Translations under genes and position numbers: made by a program | Origin: Mesorhizobium zhangyense | GTDB taxonomy: Bacteria > Pseudomonadota > Alphaproteobacteria > Rhizobiales > Rhizobiaceae | Reading direction: 5' to 3' | Assembly (NCBI RefSeq): GCF_011045115.1 | Contig: NZ_JAAKZG010000001.1 | Coordinates: 186,001-250,000 of the forward strand | Length of the DNA stretch: 64,000 bases | Part shown: in pieces, positions 9,573-19,087 of the stretch | How positions within the stretch are numbered: the first letter of the stretch is position 1 | Layout: every line of letters begins with the position of its first letter | Notes under the pieces: generated by a model | What the model saw: only the letters and a program-made list of their open reading frames with translations | Database searches by the model: none | Told to the model about the DNA's origin: nothing

Positions 9573-10247
9573 TTATCTCAGCCGCTTGGGCCGTGGATCG
9601 GAAAGTTCGCCGGCGAGGCGCCGGTCGAGATAGTCGGAGCATTCCTCGAGCAGCAATTCGGCATCGTTGGCGAAGAAATGGTTCGCGCCGGGCAGCGTCT
9701 TCTGCGTGATCGTGATGCCTTTCTGCGTATGCAATTTGTCGACCAGTCCCTGAACGTCTTTCGGCGGGGCGACCTTGTCGGCATCACCATGGATGATAAG
9801 GCCGGACGACGGGCAAGGGGCCAGGAAGGAGAAATCATAGGTGTTGGGCTGCGGCGCGATCGAGATAAAGCCTTCGATCTCCGGACGGCGCATCAGAAGC
9901 TGCATGCCGATCCAGGCGCCGAAGGAGTAGCCGGCAACCCAGCAGGTCTTCGAATCCGGATGGAGTGCCTGGATCCAGTCGAGCGCCGCCGCGGCATCCG
10001 ACAATTCGCCGTTGCCGTGGTCGAATTCGCCCTGGCTGCGGCCGATGCCGCGGAAATTGAAGCGAAGCGTGGTGAAATTCCGCTTCTGGAACATATAGAA
10101 GAGGTCGTAGACGATCTTGTTGTTCATCGTGCCGCCGAACTGTGGGTGCGGATGCAGGATGATGGCGATCGGCGCATTCTTTTCCTTCGACGGCTGATAG
10201 CGTCCTTCCAGACGACCGGCCGGACCGGCGAAAATGACCTCAGGCAT
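9573..10247 (-). CDS. Alpha/beta hydrolase
   Basis: A 224-residue serine hydrolase of the small OsmC/YtmA-like or dienelactone-hydrolase-like type. The oxyanion region HPHPQFGGTMNN, the nucleophile elbow GYSFGAW (GxSxG), an acid in HGDADKVAPP and a late histidine in GANHFF form a plausible catalytic set. I chose the ATG at 10247 because GGAG sits 6 nt upstream; the in-frame ATG at 10259 has no such site. Substrate unknown. Likely co-transcribed with the PaiB-like gene. Confidence 0.88.
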   Translation of the reverse strand: MPEVIFAGPAGRLEGRYQPSKEKNAPIAIILHPHPQFGGTMNNKIVYDLFYMFQKRNFTTLRFNFRGIGRSQGEFDHGNGELSDAAAALDWIQALHPDSKTCWVAGYSFGAWIGMQLLMRRPEIEGFISIAPQPNTYDFSFLAPCPSSGLIIHGDADKVAPPKDVQGLVDKLHTQKGITITQKTLPGANHFFANDAELLLEECSDYLDRRLAGELSDPRPKRLR

Positions 10248-10343
10248 GAATAACTCCACTTAACTCGTGCAAAAACTTGACCGCCGCTTGGAACAATTCT
10301 GCCGCTGGCCTTGACGCAGCGCGGGCGTCTTCTTAGAAGCTAG

Positions 10344-10360
10344 TTTAGAACTGTTCAAAA
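10344..10360 (+). promoter_or_regulatory. Candidate Irr-binding iron control element before the SUF operon
   Basis: The sequence TTTAGAACTGTTCAAAA is a near-palindrome fitting the rhizobial ICE/Irr pattern TTTAGAA-N3-TTCTAAA with one mismatch. A partial extra half-site, TTAGAA, occurs about 12 nt upstream. It lies 119-135 nt before the cysteine desulfurase start, in the 231-bp divergent region. SUF operons in rhizobia are known targets of Irr and RirA. I saw no clear RirA-type box. Confidence 0.5.
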
Positions 10361-10478
10361 CTGGGTGGACTGGCCACCTGTTTGACAATGCGGGTAAATA
10401 GGACGTCTGGCCTTGGAATTTCAAGGAAATAACGTTCAACCCGGCGGAATGGCGATTTAGAGGACCGATCGAGCGCAA

Positions 10479-11642
10479 ATGGCCGCCTCACGCGCCTATC
10501 TCGACCACAATGCGAGCGCCCCGCTGTTGCCGGGCGCGCGCGAAGCCATGGTCGCGGCTCTCGACATCACCGCCAACCCATCCTCCGTCCATAGCGAGGG
10601 ACGGGCGGCGCGGCGCATCATCGAGGATGCGCGGCGCGAAATTGCAGCACTGGTCAACACCAAGCCCGAGCATGTCGTCTTCACATCAGGCGCAACTGAA
10701 GCGGCGACGACGCTTCTGACGCCGGACTGGCAGATGGGACGCGGCGCGGTTCGTCTGTCAAAGGCCTACGTGTCAGTTGCCGATCATCCCTGCCTGCTCA
10801 ATGGCGGACGTTTTGGCGCCGAGCGCACGATCCATATCGGCGTCGATGGTGACGGAATTACCGATCTGGACGCTTTGAGGCAGGCGCTTGCTGCTCACGA
10901 CAAGGCCGAAGGCCTGCCGTTGGTGGCTATTCACGTAGCCAACAACGAAACCGGCGTGATCCAGCCGCTTGGCAAGATCGCCGAGATCGTCAAGGCGGCT
11001 GGCGGTGTGTTCGTGGTCGATGCGGTTCAGGCCGCTGGCCGCATTCCGCTCGATCTGGCAACGGGTTATGCCGACTATTTGATATTGTCGTCGCACAAGA
11101 TCGGCGGGCCGAAAGGCGTCGGCGCATTCGTTGCCGCATCCGACCTGATGATGCCGAAGCCGCTCGTCACCGGTGGTGGGCAGGAGCGCGGATTTCGTGC
11201 GGGCACGGAAAATCTCGCCGCGATTGCCGGCTTTGGTGCGGCTGCACGCGAAGCAAAGATTGCGCTCGCCGGGATCGATCAGGTTCGGGCGCTACGTGAC
11301 AGCCTCGAAGCTTCGATCCTGTCGCTTGCGCCCGATGCAGAAATATTCGGACGCCGGAGCGAACGGCTTGCCAATACGATTTTCTTCGCTATTCCAGGCG
11401 TCAAATCGGAAACGTCGCAAATCGCCTTCGATCTGGCGGGTGTGGCGCTGTCGGCCGGCTCGGCCTGTTCGTCGGGCAAAGTCGGCCCCAGCCATGTGCT
11501 GAAGGCCATGGGACACGACAATCCGGAAGGCGCGCTTCGCGTCTCGATCGGCCCGGCGACCACGCAGGCCGAGATCGAGCAGTTCACGGCGGTGCTAGCT
11601 GGAATCCTGGCGCGTCGCGCCGAAAAAACGAAAGCCGCCTGA
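10479..11642 (+). CDS. NifS/IscS-like cysteine desulfurase, first gene of the SUF operon
   Basis: A 387-residue class V PLP aminotransferase that takes sulfur from cysteine to form a persulfide. The PLP lysine is in SSHKIGGPKG, and the catalytic cysteine is in SAGSACSSG, the extended loop of group I (NifS/IscS) enzymes. That differs from the SufS encoded downstream at 15407-16651, so the operon has two different desulfurases, as is usual in rhizobia (often called sufS2 or nifS-like). The gene opens the operon after the candidate Irr box; a 176-bp spacer with two hairpins separates it from sufB. Confidence 0.93.
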   Translation: MAASRAYLDHNASAPLLPGAREAMVAALDITANPSSVHSEGRAARRIIEDARREIAALVNTKPEHVVFTSGATEAATTLLTPDWQMGRGAVRLSKAYVSVADHPCLLNGGRFGAERTIHIGVDGDGITDLDALRQALAAHDKAEGLPLVAIHVANNETGVIQPLGKIAEIVKAAGGVFVVDAVQAAGRIPLDLATGYADYLILSSHKIGGPKGVGAFVAASDLMMPKPLVTGGGQERGFRAGTENLAAIAGFGAAAREAKIALAGIDQVRALRDSLEASILSLAPDAEIFGRRSERLANTIFFAIPGVKSETSQIAFDLAGVALSAGSACSSGKVGPSHVLKAMGHDNPEGALRVSIGPATTQAEIEQFTAVLAGILARRAEKTKAA

Positions 11643-11656
11643 GGGGTGGATGGAAT

Positions 11657-11711
11657 TTGGCCTTCTGGGCCAACGAGTCGGTGCGTTTTGGAGCGTTTGT
11701 AACGCTTCCAA
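11657..11711 (+). promoter_or_regulatory. Two consecutive inverted repeats in the desulfurase-sufB spacer
   Basis: The first is TTGGCC / GGCCAA with a 5-nt loop (11657-11673). The second, 11688-11711, has arms TTGGA-GCGTT and AACGC-TTCCAA that match except for one extra base. Neither has a T-tail, so they are not simple terminators. They may be a protein operator, an RNA processing or stability element, or part of an internal promoter region for sufB. Confidence 0.45.
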
Positions 11712-11818
11712 CGGGTGAATTTCCCGGCAAGACGCACTATATGGAACTTACGCCGCGCCAGCGGTGCCATAGTTTGAAAACTGTCGGGCCTTGACCCCGG
11801 CGTGGATGGAGAACGCTT

Positions 11819-13342
<1,524 letters not shown>

Positions 13343-13369
13343 CCGGTATTGGAATTCAGGAAGAAAAAT

Positions 13370-14125
13370 ATGCTTGAGATCAAGAACCTGCATGCCCGGA
13401 TCGCCGAGAGCGGCGTTGAAATCATCCGCGGGCTGAACCTTACCGTGAAGGCCGGCGAAGTTGCCGCCATCATGGGCCCGAACGGCTCGGGCAAGTCGAC
13501 CTTGTCCTATATTCTGGCTGGCCGGCCCGACTATGAAGTCACCGAGGGCGAGATTTTGTACAATGGCGAGTCGATCCTTGAGATGGACCCGGCCGAGCGC
13601 GCTGCCGCCGGCATTTTCCTGGCGTTCCAGTATCCGATGGAGATACCGGGCGTGGCGACGATGGAATTCCTGAAGGTCGCGATGAACGCGCAGCGCAAGG
13701 CGCGCGGCGAAGAGCCGCTGAAGATTCCTGAGCTGATCAAGCGCGTCAAGGAAGAGGCCGGCTTGCTCAGCATGGACATGGCGATGCTCAAGCGTCCGCT
13801 GAATGTCGGCTTTTCCGGCGGCGAGAAGAAGCGCGCGGAAATCCTGCAGATGAAGCTGCTTCAGCCGAACCTCTGCGTGCTGGATGAGACCGATTCCGGC
13901 CTCGACATCGATGCGCTGAAGATCGTGTCGGACGGCGTCAACGCGCTGCGCTCGCCAGACCGCGCCATCGTGGTCATCACCCACTACCAGCGCCTGCTCG
14001 AACACATCGTGCCGGACTCGGTGCATGTGCTTTACAAGGGCCAGGTCATCAAGTCGGGCGACAAGTCGCTGGCTTTCGAGCTGGAAGAGAACGGCTATGC
14101 CGGGATCATCGAAGAGGCGGCATAG
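13370..14125 (+). CDS. sufC: Fe-S assembly ATPase SufC
   Basis: A 251-residue ABC-type ATPase that powers conformational change in SufBC2D. Walker A is GPNGSGKST, the signature is FSGGEKKR, and Walker B is CVLDETDSGLD, followed by the H-loop VITHYQR. The ATG at 13370 has AGGAAG just upstream and is the expected family start (MLEIKNLHARI); the frame opens 21 nt earlier without support. The stop directly abuts the sufD start codon. Confidence 0.97.
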   Translation: MLEIKNLHARIAESGVEIIRGLNLTVKAGEVAAIMGPNGSGKSTLSYILAGRPDYEVTEGEILYNGESILEMDPAERAAAGIFLAFQYPMEIPGVATMEFLKVAMNAQRKARGEEPLKIPELIKRVKEEAGLLSMDMAMLKRPLNVGFSGGEKKRAEILQMKLLQPNLCVLDETDSGLDIDALKIVSDGVNALRSPDRAIVVITHYQRLLEHIVPDSVHVLYKGQVIKSGDKSLAFELEENGYAGIIEEAA

Positions 14126-15403
14126 GTGAGTGTGATGAATATGCATGCAACACCGCAGCGAACGGCAGCCGAAACGGCGCTGATCGACGCGTTCGGCGAG
14201 CGGCTGTCGCTGTTGCCGGGCGACGGCGAGGTCATGGTCAAGCGCGACGATGCCATCGAGGCGCTGAAGGCCGGCCTGCCGACCAAGCGCATCGAATCCT
14301 GGCACTATACCGACCTGCGCCGCCTGCTGACTTCGGTTCCCGCGCATGACGGTGCAGTTCAGGCGAAGGCCATTGCGCCGCTGCTCGAGGGCTCGACGGT
14401 GCTTTCGGCGCTGAACGGTGCGACTGCAGGCAAGCTTCCTTCCATCGAAGGCGTGACTGTCCAGTCTTTGGCCGAGAAGCTCACGGATGGCAGCTTTGCC
14501 CCGGCGCTCGACCCTTACGGCTTTGACGATGCGATCGGCGCGCTGAATACGGCCTTCGTTGCCGACGGCTATTTTGTCGACATCGCCGACGGCACCGAGC
14601 CCGAAACGCCGCTCGAACTGCAGAATGTACAGGCCGGCGGACAGACGCATATGCGTTTTCCGGTGCGCGTCGGTACCGGCGCCAAGGCGACGATTGTCGA
14701 GCGCCAGACCGGCGAGGGCGCTGCCCTTGTCAGTTCGGTCAGCCAGCTTGTGCTCGGCGATGATGCTGAGGTGCTGTGGCTGATCGTGCAGGAACAGCCG
14801 GACACGGCAACGCATCTGGCGCAGTTCAAGGCAAAGCTCGGCAAGAATTCCAAGCTGACGCTTTTCCTTATGAATGCCGGCGGCAAGCTGGTCCGCCAGG
14901 AGATTATCGTCGACGCGGCGGGCGAGGGTGCTGTGTTCACGCTGCGCGGCATCAACCTGCTCGCCGGCGACACGCATACCGACGTCACCATGGTGCTCGA
15001 TCATTCGGTGCCGCATACGAGTTCGACGGAAGTGATCCGCAATGTCGTCACCGGCAAGGCGCGCGGCGTATTCCAGGGTCGCATCAACGTTGCCCAATAC
15101 GCGCAGAAGACCGACGCGAAGATGGCCTGCAACACGCTGCTGCTGTCGGACGACGGCGAGTTCTCGGCCAAGCCGGAGCTCGAAATCTTCGCCGACGACG
15201 TGCAGTGCGGCCACGGCGCGACCGTAACCGAGATCGACCACAACCATTTGTTCTACCTGATGGCGCGGGGCATCGACGAGAAGACTGCGCGCGGCTTGCT
15301 GGTCAAGGCATTCGTCGCCGAGGTCATCGAGGAACTGGAAGTCGAACCGGTGGTCGAGGCGCTGGAGGCGCTGCTCGACGGATGGTTCCAGACGCATGGG
15401 TGA
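14126..15403 (+). CDS. sufD: Fe-S assembly protein SufD
   Basis: A 425-residue partner of SufB with the same right-handed beta-helix core. The C-terminal block holding DDVQCGHGATVTEIDHNHLF and LMARGIDEKTARGLLVKAF is the SufD/SufB signature. The likely start is the GTG at 14126, immediately after the sufC stop; an ATG at 14135 is an equally workable alternative. It is translationally coupled to sufC and followed 3 nt later by sufS. Confidence 0.95.
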   Translation: MSVMNMHATPQRTAAETALIDAFGERLSLLPGDGEVMVKRDDAIEALKAGLPTKRIESWHYTDLRRLLTSVPAHDGAVQAKAIAPLLEGSTVLSALNGATAGKLPSIEGVTVQSLAEKLTDGSFAPALDPYGFDDAIGALNTAFVADGYFVDIADGTEPETPLELQNVQAGGQTHMRFPVRVGTGAKATIVERQTGEGAALVSSVSQLVLGDDAEVLWLIVQEQPDTATHLAQFKAKLGKNSKLTLFLMNAGGKLVRQEIIVDAAGEGAVFTLRGINLLAGDTHTDVTMVLDHSVPHTSSTEVIRNVVTGKARGVFQGRINVAQYAQKTDAKMACNTLLLSDDGEFSAKPELEIFADDVQCGHGATVTEIDHNHLFYLMARGIDEKTARGLLVKAFVAEVIEELEVEPVVEALEALLDGWFQTHG

Positions 15404-15406
15404 GGC

Positions 15407-16651
15407 ATGAACGCGCCGGGTAAAATCGCGGAATTCTACGACGTCGAGGCGATCCGCCGCGATTTTCCGATCCTGTCGCGCGAAGTCTATGGCAAGCCGC
15501 TGGTCTATCTCGACAATGGCGCTTCGGCACAGAAGCCGCAGGCGATGCTCGATGCGGTCCAGCACGCCTATGCCAATGAATATGCCAATGTCCATCGCGG
15601 CCTGCATTTCTTGTCGAACGCCGCGACCGATGCCTATGAAAAGGCTCGCGAAACGGTTCGCCGCTTCCTGAATGCCGGCAGCGCGGAAGAGATCGTTTTC
15701 ACCTCCAACACGACCTCGGCGATCAACACGGTCGCCTATGGTTTCGGCATGCCGAATATCGGCAAGGATGACGAGATCGTCATTTCGATCATGGAGCATC
15801 ACTCCAACATCGTGCCGTGGCATTTCATCCGCGAGCGGCAGGGCGCAAAACTCGTCTGGGTGCCGGTCGACGATGAAGGCGTGTTCCATATCGAGGAATT
15901 CGAAAAGCGCCTGACCGATCGCACCAAGCTGGTGGCGATCACGCAGATGTCGAACGCGCTCGGCACCGTCACGCCGATCAAGGAAATCGTGCGGATCGCG
16001 CATGCGCGCGGCATTCCGGTGCTGGTCGACGGCAGCCAGAGTGCTGTCCATATGCCGATCGACGTGCAGGATCTGGACTGCGATTTCTTCGTCTTTACCG
16101 GCCACAAGGTCTATGGGCCGAGCGGCATCGGCGTGCTCTACGGCAAGCGCGAGATGCTGGAGCGCATGCGGCCCTTCCAGGGTGGCGGTGAGATGATTAC
16201 CGAGGTGACGGAAGACAATGTCACCTACAACGATCCGCCGCATCGCTTCGAGGCCGGCACGCCGCCGATCGTCCAGGCGATCGGGCTCGGAGCGTCGCTC
16301 GAATATATGGAAAAGGTCGGCCGCGAGGCGATCGCCGCGCATGAGGCAGATTTGAAGAATTATGCGCATGAACGTCTGCGCTCGATCAACTCGCTGCGCA
16401 TCTTCGGCGACGCGCCGGGCAAGGGCGCCATAGTGTCGTTTGAACTGCAGGGCATTCACGCGCATGATGTGTCGATGGTGATCGACCGGGCGGGCGTGGC
16501 GGTGCGCGCCGGCACGCATTGCGCGCAGCCGCTGTTGAAACGCTTCGGCGTAACCTCCACATGCAGGGCATCCTTCGGCATGTATAATACGCGCGCTGAA
16601 GTGGACGTTTTGGCAGAAGCGCTTGAAAAAGCGCGGAAATTCTTCGGGTGA
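15407..16651 (+). CDS. sufS: SufS-type cysteine desulfurase
   Basis: A 414-residue group II PLP cysteine desulfurase that supplies persulfide sulfur to SufBCD. The PLP lysine is in VFTGHKVYGPSG, the substrate region reads IMEHHSNIVPW, and the catalytic cysteine is in RAGTHCAQPLL on the short loop typical of SufS. Group II enzymes normally need an activator such as SufE or SufU; none is seen in this window. The 3' end overlaps the sufT start by 4 nt (GTGA). Confidence 0.96.
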   Translation: MNAPGKIAEFYDVEAIRRDFPILSREVYGKPLVYLDNGASAQKPQAMLDAVQHAYANEYANVHRGLHFLSNAATDAYEKARETVRRFLNAGSAEEIVFTSNTTSAINTVAYGFGMPNIGKDDEIVISIMEHHSNIVPWHFIRERQGAKLVWVPVDDEGVFHIEEFEKRLTDRTKLVAITQMSNALGTVTPIKEIVRIAHARGIPVLVDGSQSAVHMPIDVQDLDCDFFVFTGHKVYGPSGIGVLYGKREMLERMRPFQGGGEMITEVTEDNVTYNDPPHRFEAGTPPIVQAIGLGASLEYMEKVGREAIAAHEADLKNYAHERLRSINSLRIFGDAPGKGAIVSFELQGIHAHDVSMVIDRAGVAVRAGTHCAQPLLKRFGVTSTCRASFGMYNTRAEVDVLAEALEKARKFFG

Positions 16652-17052
16652 GCACAATGGAAGACGCAAGCGTTGAAACCGAATCCAAGCCCGTCGAGGA
16701 GCAGGGCGGTAGCGTGGTTTCGGCTTCGGCCATTCCCGCCGAAGAACTGGCGCGGCTGACCGACGACATCGTCTCGGCGCTGAAGACGGTCTACGACCCT
16801 GAAATTCCGGCCGACATCTATGAGCTCGGCCTCATCTACAAGATCGACATCGAAGACGACCGCTCGGTCAAGATCGACATGACACTGACAGCGCCCGGTT
16901 GCCCGGTCGCCGGCGAAATGCCGGGCTGGGTGCAGAATGCGGTCGGTGCGGTGGAAGGCGTCTCGGATGTCGAGGTCAACATGACCTTCGATCCGCCCTG
17001 GACGCCGGACCGCATGTCGGAAGAGGCGCAGGTCGCGGTCGGGTGGTATTGA
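16648..17052 (+). CDS. sufT: SufT-like DUF59/MIP18 Fe-S maturation protein
   Basis: A 134-residue protein with a variable ~35-residue N terminus and a DUF59 domain: VYDPEIPADIYELGLIYKID, the LTAPGCPVAGEMP block with the conserved cysteine, and NMTFDPPWTPDRMS near the end. SufT proteins help deliver or mature clusters. The GTG at 16648 overlaps the sufS stop; the ATG at 16657 is an alternative. The SUF operon is interrupted right after this gene by parDE. Confidence 0.93.
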   Translation: MSTMEDASVETESKPVEEQGGSVVSASAIPAEELARLTDDIVSALKTVYDPEIPADIYELGLIYKIDIEDDRSVKIDMTLTAPGCPVAGEMPGWVQNAVGAVEGVSDVEVNMTFDPPWTPDRMSEEAQVAVGWY

Positions 17053-17068
17053 GCGACGATAACGAAAA

Positions 17069-17096
17069 TTGCGCATTTTCTGTTATTTGCTATGAT
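17069..17096 (+). promoter_or_regulatory. Candidate sigma-70 promoter for parDE
   Basis: TTGCGC, a 16-nt spacer and TATGAT lie just after the sufT stop and just before parD. The local sequence is clearly more AT-rich than its neighbours. The -10 hexamer overlaps the left arm of the inverted repeat at 17092-17118. Confidence 0.5.
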
Positions 17097-17118
17097 GCTT
17101 TGCAAAGGAGAGCATCAT
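17092..17118 (+). promoter_or_regulatory. 8-bp inverted repeat over the parD -10 region and start codon
   Basis: ATGATGCT and AGCATCAT are exact inverted copies separated by 11 nt that hold the ribosome site (AAAGGAG). The left arm overlaps the -10 hexamer and the right arm includes the first two bases of the parD start codon at 17117. It could be the ParD autoregulatory operator or an RNA hairpin that hides the ribosome site. Confidence 0.5.
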
Positions 17119-17362
17119 GAATGTCTCGCTCGGAGAACGCTGGGAAAGCTTTGTGGCCACGGCCGTTGAACAGGGAAGATACGGTTCCGCCAGCGAAGTG
17201 GTTCGAGAGGGGCTGCGCCTTGTTGAAGAGCGCGAGGCAAAACTTCTGGCGCTCCGGCAAACCATCGAGGCCGCTATCGACCGTGGCGGCAGTCACAGCG
17301 AGGAAGATGTCGAACGGGCGCTGAAGGCGAAACTCGATAGCTGGGCGGCAGAACGGGCCTGA
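17117..17362 (+). CDS. parD: ParD-like antitoxin
   Basis: An 81-residue ribbon-helix-helix antitoxin. The N-terminal MNVSLGERWESFVATAV strand-helix is the DNA-binding fold, SASEVVREGLRLVEERE is the typical CopG/ParD second helix, and the charged C terminus would wrap the toxin. A strong AAAGGAG ribosome site precedes the ATG. Its stop overlaps the start of the toxin gene by 1 nt, so the two are coupled. It sits inside the SUF operon, between sufT and sufA. Confidence 0.92.
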   Translation: MNVSLGERWESFVATAVEQGRYGSASEVVREGLRLVEEREAKLLALRQTIEAAIDRGGSHSEEDVERALKAKLDSWAAERA

Positions 17363-17673
17363 TGCGGGAACTCCGCTTTTCCAGTGAGGCGCTCGACAAT
17401 CTCCTGGATATCGCAATTTACATCGCGACCACGACCGGCAGCCGCTTCCTGGCCGAGGCATTTGTCGGCGAGTTGCGGCAAAAATGCGCCAGGCTGGCGT
17501 CGCTTCCAGGTACGCTGGGGCGAGAGAGAACGGAGTTGAAGCCGGGTCTGCGCAGTTTCGCTTTCAAGGGCTATGTCATCTTTTTCCGTTATAGAGATGA
17601 CATCTTCGAAGTGGTGACGGTGCTTGAAGGCCATCGTGATTTCATCGCGTACTACCGGGACGATGATATCTGA
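17362..17673 (+). CDS. parE: RelE/ParE-family toxin
   Basis: A 103-residue toxin of the RelE/ParE superfamily (MRELRFSSEALDNLLDIAIY, then CARLASLPGTLGRERTELKPG, then YVIFFRYRDDIFEVVTVLEG). ParE toxins act on DNA gyrase and RelE toxins on ribosome-bound mRNA; the ParD partner favours the former. The frame is intact and full length. The next gene, sufA, follows after 82 nt, so readthrough from this pair or a separate promoter must serve sufA. Confidence 0.92.
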   Translation: MRELRFSSEALDNLLDIAIYIATTTGSRFLAEAFVGELRQKCARLASLPGTLGRERTELKPGLRSFAFKGYVIFFRYRDDIFEVVTVLEGHRDFIAYYRDDDI

Positions 17674-17755
17674 TTGCGACTTGCCAACCGGACTTCGATC
17701 GACCATCTATAGGGTATCCGGCAGGCCTTGAACCTGCATGGGCATGGAGAATGAA

Positions 17756-18145
17756 ATGGGACGCTTTGCCGTCATAAGCATGACCGAAAAGGCCGCATCT
17801 CGCGTCAACGAGATCGTGGCGACCCGTGAAGGTGCGCAGGGCATTCGCCTCGGCATCAAGAAGGGCGGCTGTGCGGGCATGGAATATACGGTCGATCTCG
17901 TGACCGAGCCCAACCTCAAGGACGATCACATCGAGCGTGACGGCGCCCATGTCTATGTCGCGCCGGAAGCGGCGCTTTTCCTGTTCGGCACGGTGATGGA
18001 TTTCGAGGTGACGCAGCTTCGCACCGGTTTCACCTTCACCAACCCGAACCAGAGTTCGGCCTGCGGCTGCGGCGAATCGGTCGAACTGAAGCCTGCCGAC
18101 CTCAAGCAACTTGCCGAGGCGAGAGCATCAGCCGGCGCTGCCTGA
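17756..18145 (+). CDS. sufA: A-type Fe-S carrier SufA/IscA
   Basis: A 129-residue HesB/IscA protein that accepts clusters from SufBCD and passes them on. The three cluster-binding cysteines are present: GGCAGMEY, and SACGCGES near the end. The ATG at 17756 is preferred because GGAG lies 6 nt upstream and the resulting start (MGRFAVISMT) is family-like; in-frame ATGs at 17738 and 17744 would add a few residues. It is the last SUF gene, cut off from sufT by the parDE insertion. Confidence 0.94.
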   Translation: MGRFAVISMTEKAASRVNEIVATREGAQGIRLGIKKGGCAGMEYTVDLVTEPNLKDDHIERDGAHVYVAPEAALFLFGTVMDFEVTQLRTGFTFTNPNQSSACGCGESVELKPADLKQLAEARASAGAA

Positions 18146-18150
18146 GCGCC

Positions 18151-18648
18151 CTAATCAACCCACATACCAGTTCTTTTGTGCCATTCGGCGATCGATTCCT
18201 CGGGATAGACGTCGAATGTCTTGTCGCCCTTGGCGATATCCGGCTCAACCCAGTTCGCCTTGTATTTCAGCATCAGGTGCGTGCGCTCCGGCGGGATAGG
18301 CAGGTCGGTGTCGATCGCTGAGGCGAAGGGGTGGACAAGCTCCGGCCATGTCGAGTCGTAGAGCCACAGGGCTGCCCCGCACTTCTTGCAGAAATTGCGT
18401 TCTCCGCTGGAAACCTCGCAGACCGGATGCTCGTCGTCCTCGATCTTGGCACGATAGACGCCAATGTGGCGCTTGCCTGTGACCTTCATCGTCTCATTGT
18501 CGGCGCCCAGATTGATGGCATAACCGCCGCTGCCCTGCTGTTTGCGGCAGATCGAGCAGTAGCAGAGCTGGTAGGGGGCAGGGGTATGGCTCTCGACTTC
18601 GAAATGAACGGCACCGCAGTGGCATGAGCCTTTGAGCAGGACGGGCAT
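18151..18648 (-). CDS. GFA-family zinc-binding protein
   Basis: A 165-residue protein of the glutathione-dependent formaldehyde-activating (GFA/CENP-V) family. Zinc-ligand cysteines appear as SCHCGAVHF, CYCSICRKQQG and FCKKCGAALW. True Gfa adds formaldehyde to glutathione, but most family members have unknown substrates. The start at 18648 has GGAG 8 nt upstream. It converges with sufA, whose stop lies only 5 nt away. Confidence 0.9.
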   Translation of the reverse strand: MPVLLKGSCHCGAVHFEVESHTPAPYQLCYCSICRKQQGSGGYAINLGADNETMKVTGKRHIGVYRAKIEDDEHPVCEVSSGERNFCKKCGAALWLYDSTWPELVHPFASAIDTDLPIPPERTHLMLKYKANWVEPDIAKGDKTFDVYPEESIAEWHKRTGMWVD

Positions 18649-18763
18649 TCTGGCAACTCCTGGCAATCGATCGCTTCGATATATCACGTACGGGCGTTAA
18701 ACCTGTCAGCAGAGCTTTGGTTGCCAGCATGACAAGTTCAGGGCCGCGTGACATCATCACGCC

Positions 18764-19087
18764 ATGGACGACGAACGCATCCGCGAAATTTTCGACGGGC
18801 TTGGGCCGGTTTCAATCCGTCGCCTGTTTGGCGGCAAGGGCGTCTATTTCGATGGCGTCATCATCGCGGTCGAGATCCGTGGCGAATTCCGGCTGAAGGC
18901 AGATGCACAAAGCGCGCCCGATTTCGAAGCTGCCGGCTGCACCCAATGGACCTACACCGGGTCGAGGCATGGCAAGACAGTCGCCATGCCTTACTGGAGC
19001 ATCCCTGAAGACGCGCTCGATGATCCCGAAGAGATGACGGTCTGGGCGCGCAGGGCCTATGAGGCGGGCTTGCGCGCCGGCAAGTGA
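18764..19087 (+). CDS. TfoX N-terminal domain protein
   Basis: A 107-residue stand-alone TfoX-N domain (MDDERIREIFDGLGPVSIRR, then LFGGKGVYFDG). In gamma-proteobacteria TfoX/Sxy switches on competence genes, but lone TfoX-N proteins in Rhizobiales have no known role. The C-terminal 31 nt overlap the end of the convergent PfkB-like gene. Confidence 0.88.
   Translation: MDDERIREIFDGLGPVSIRRLFGGKGVYFDGVIIAVEIRGEFRLKADAQSAPDFEAAGCTQWTYTGSRHGKTVAMPYWSIPEDALDDPEEMTVWARRAYEAGLRAGK

Noticed and set aside
17674-17755. A dedicated sufA promoter in the 82-bp gap after parE
   Set aside because: TTGCCA and TATAGG hexamers can be found, but their spacing (21 nt) does not fit a sigma-70 promoter, so I do not list one.
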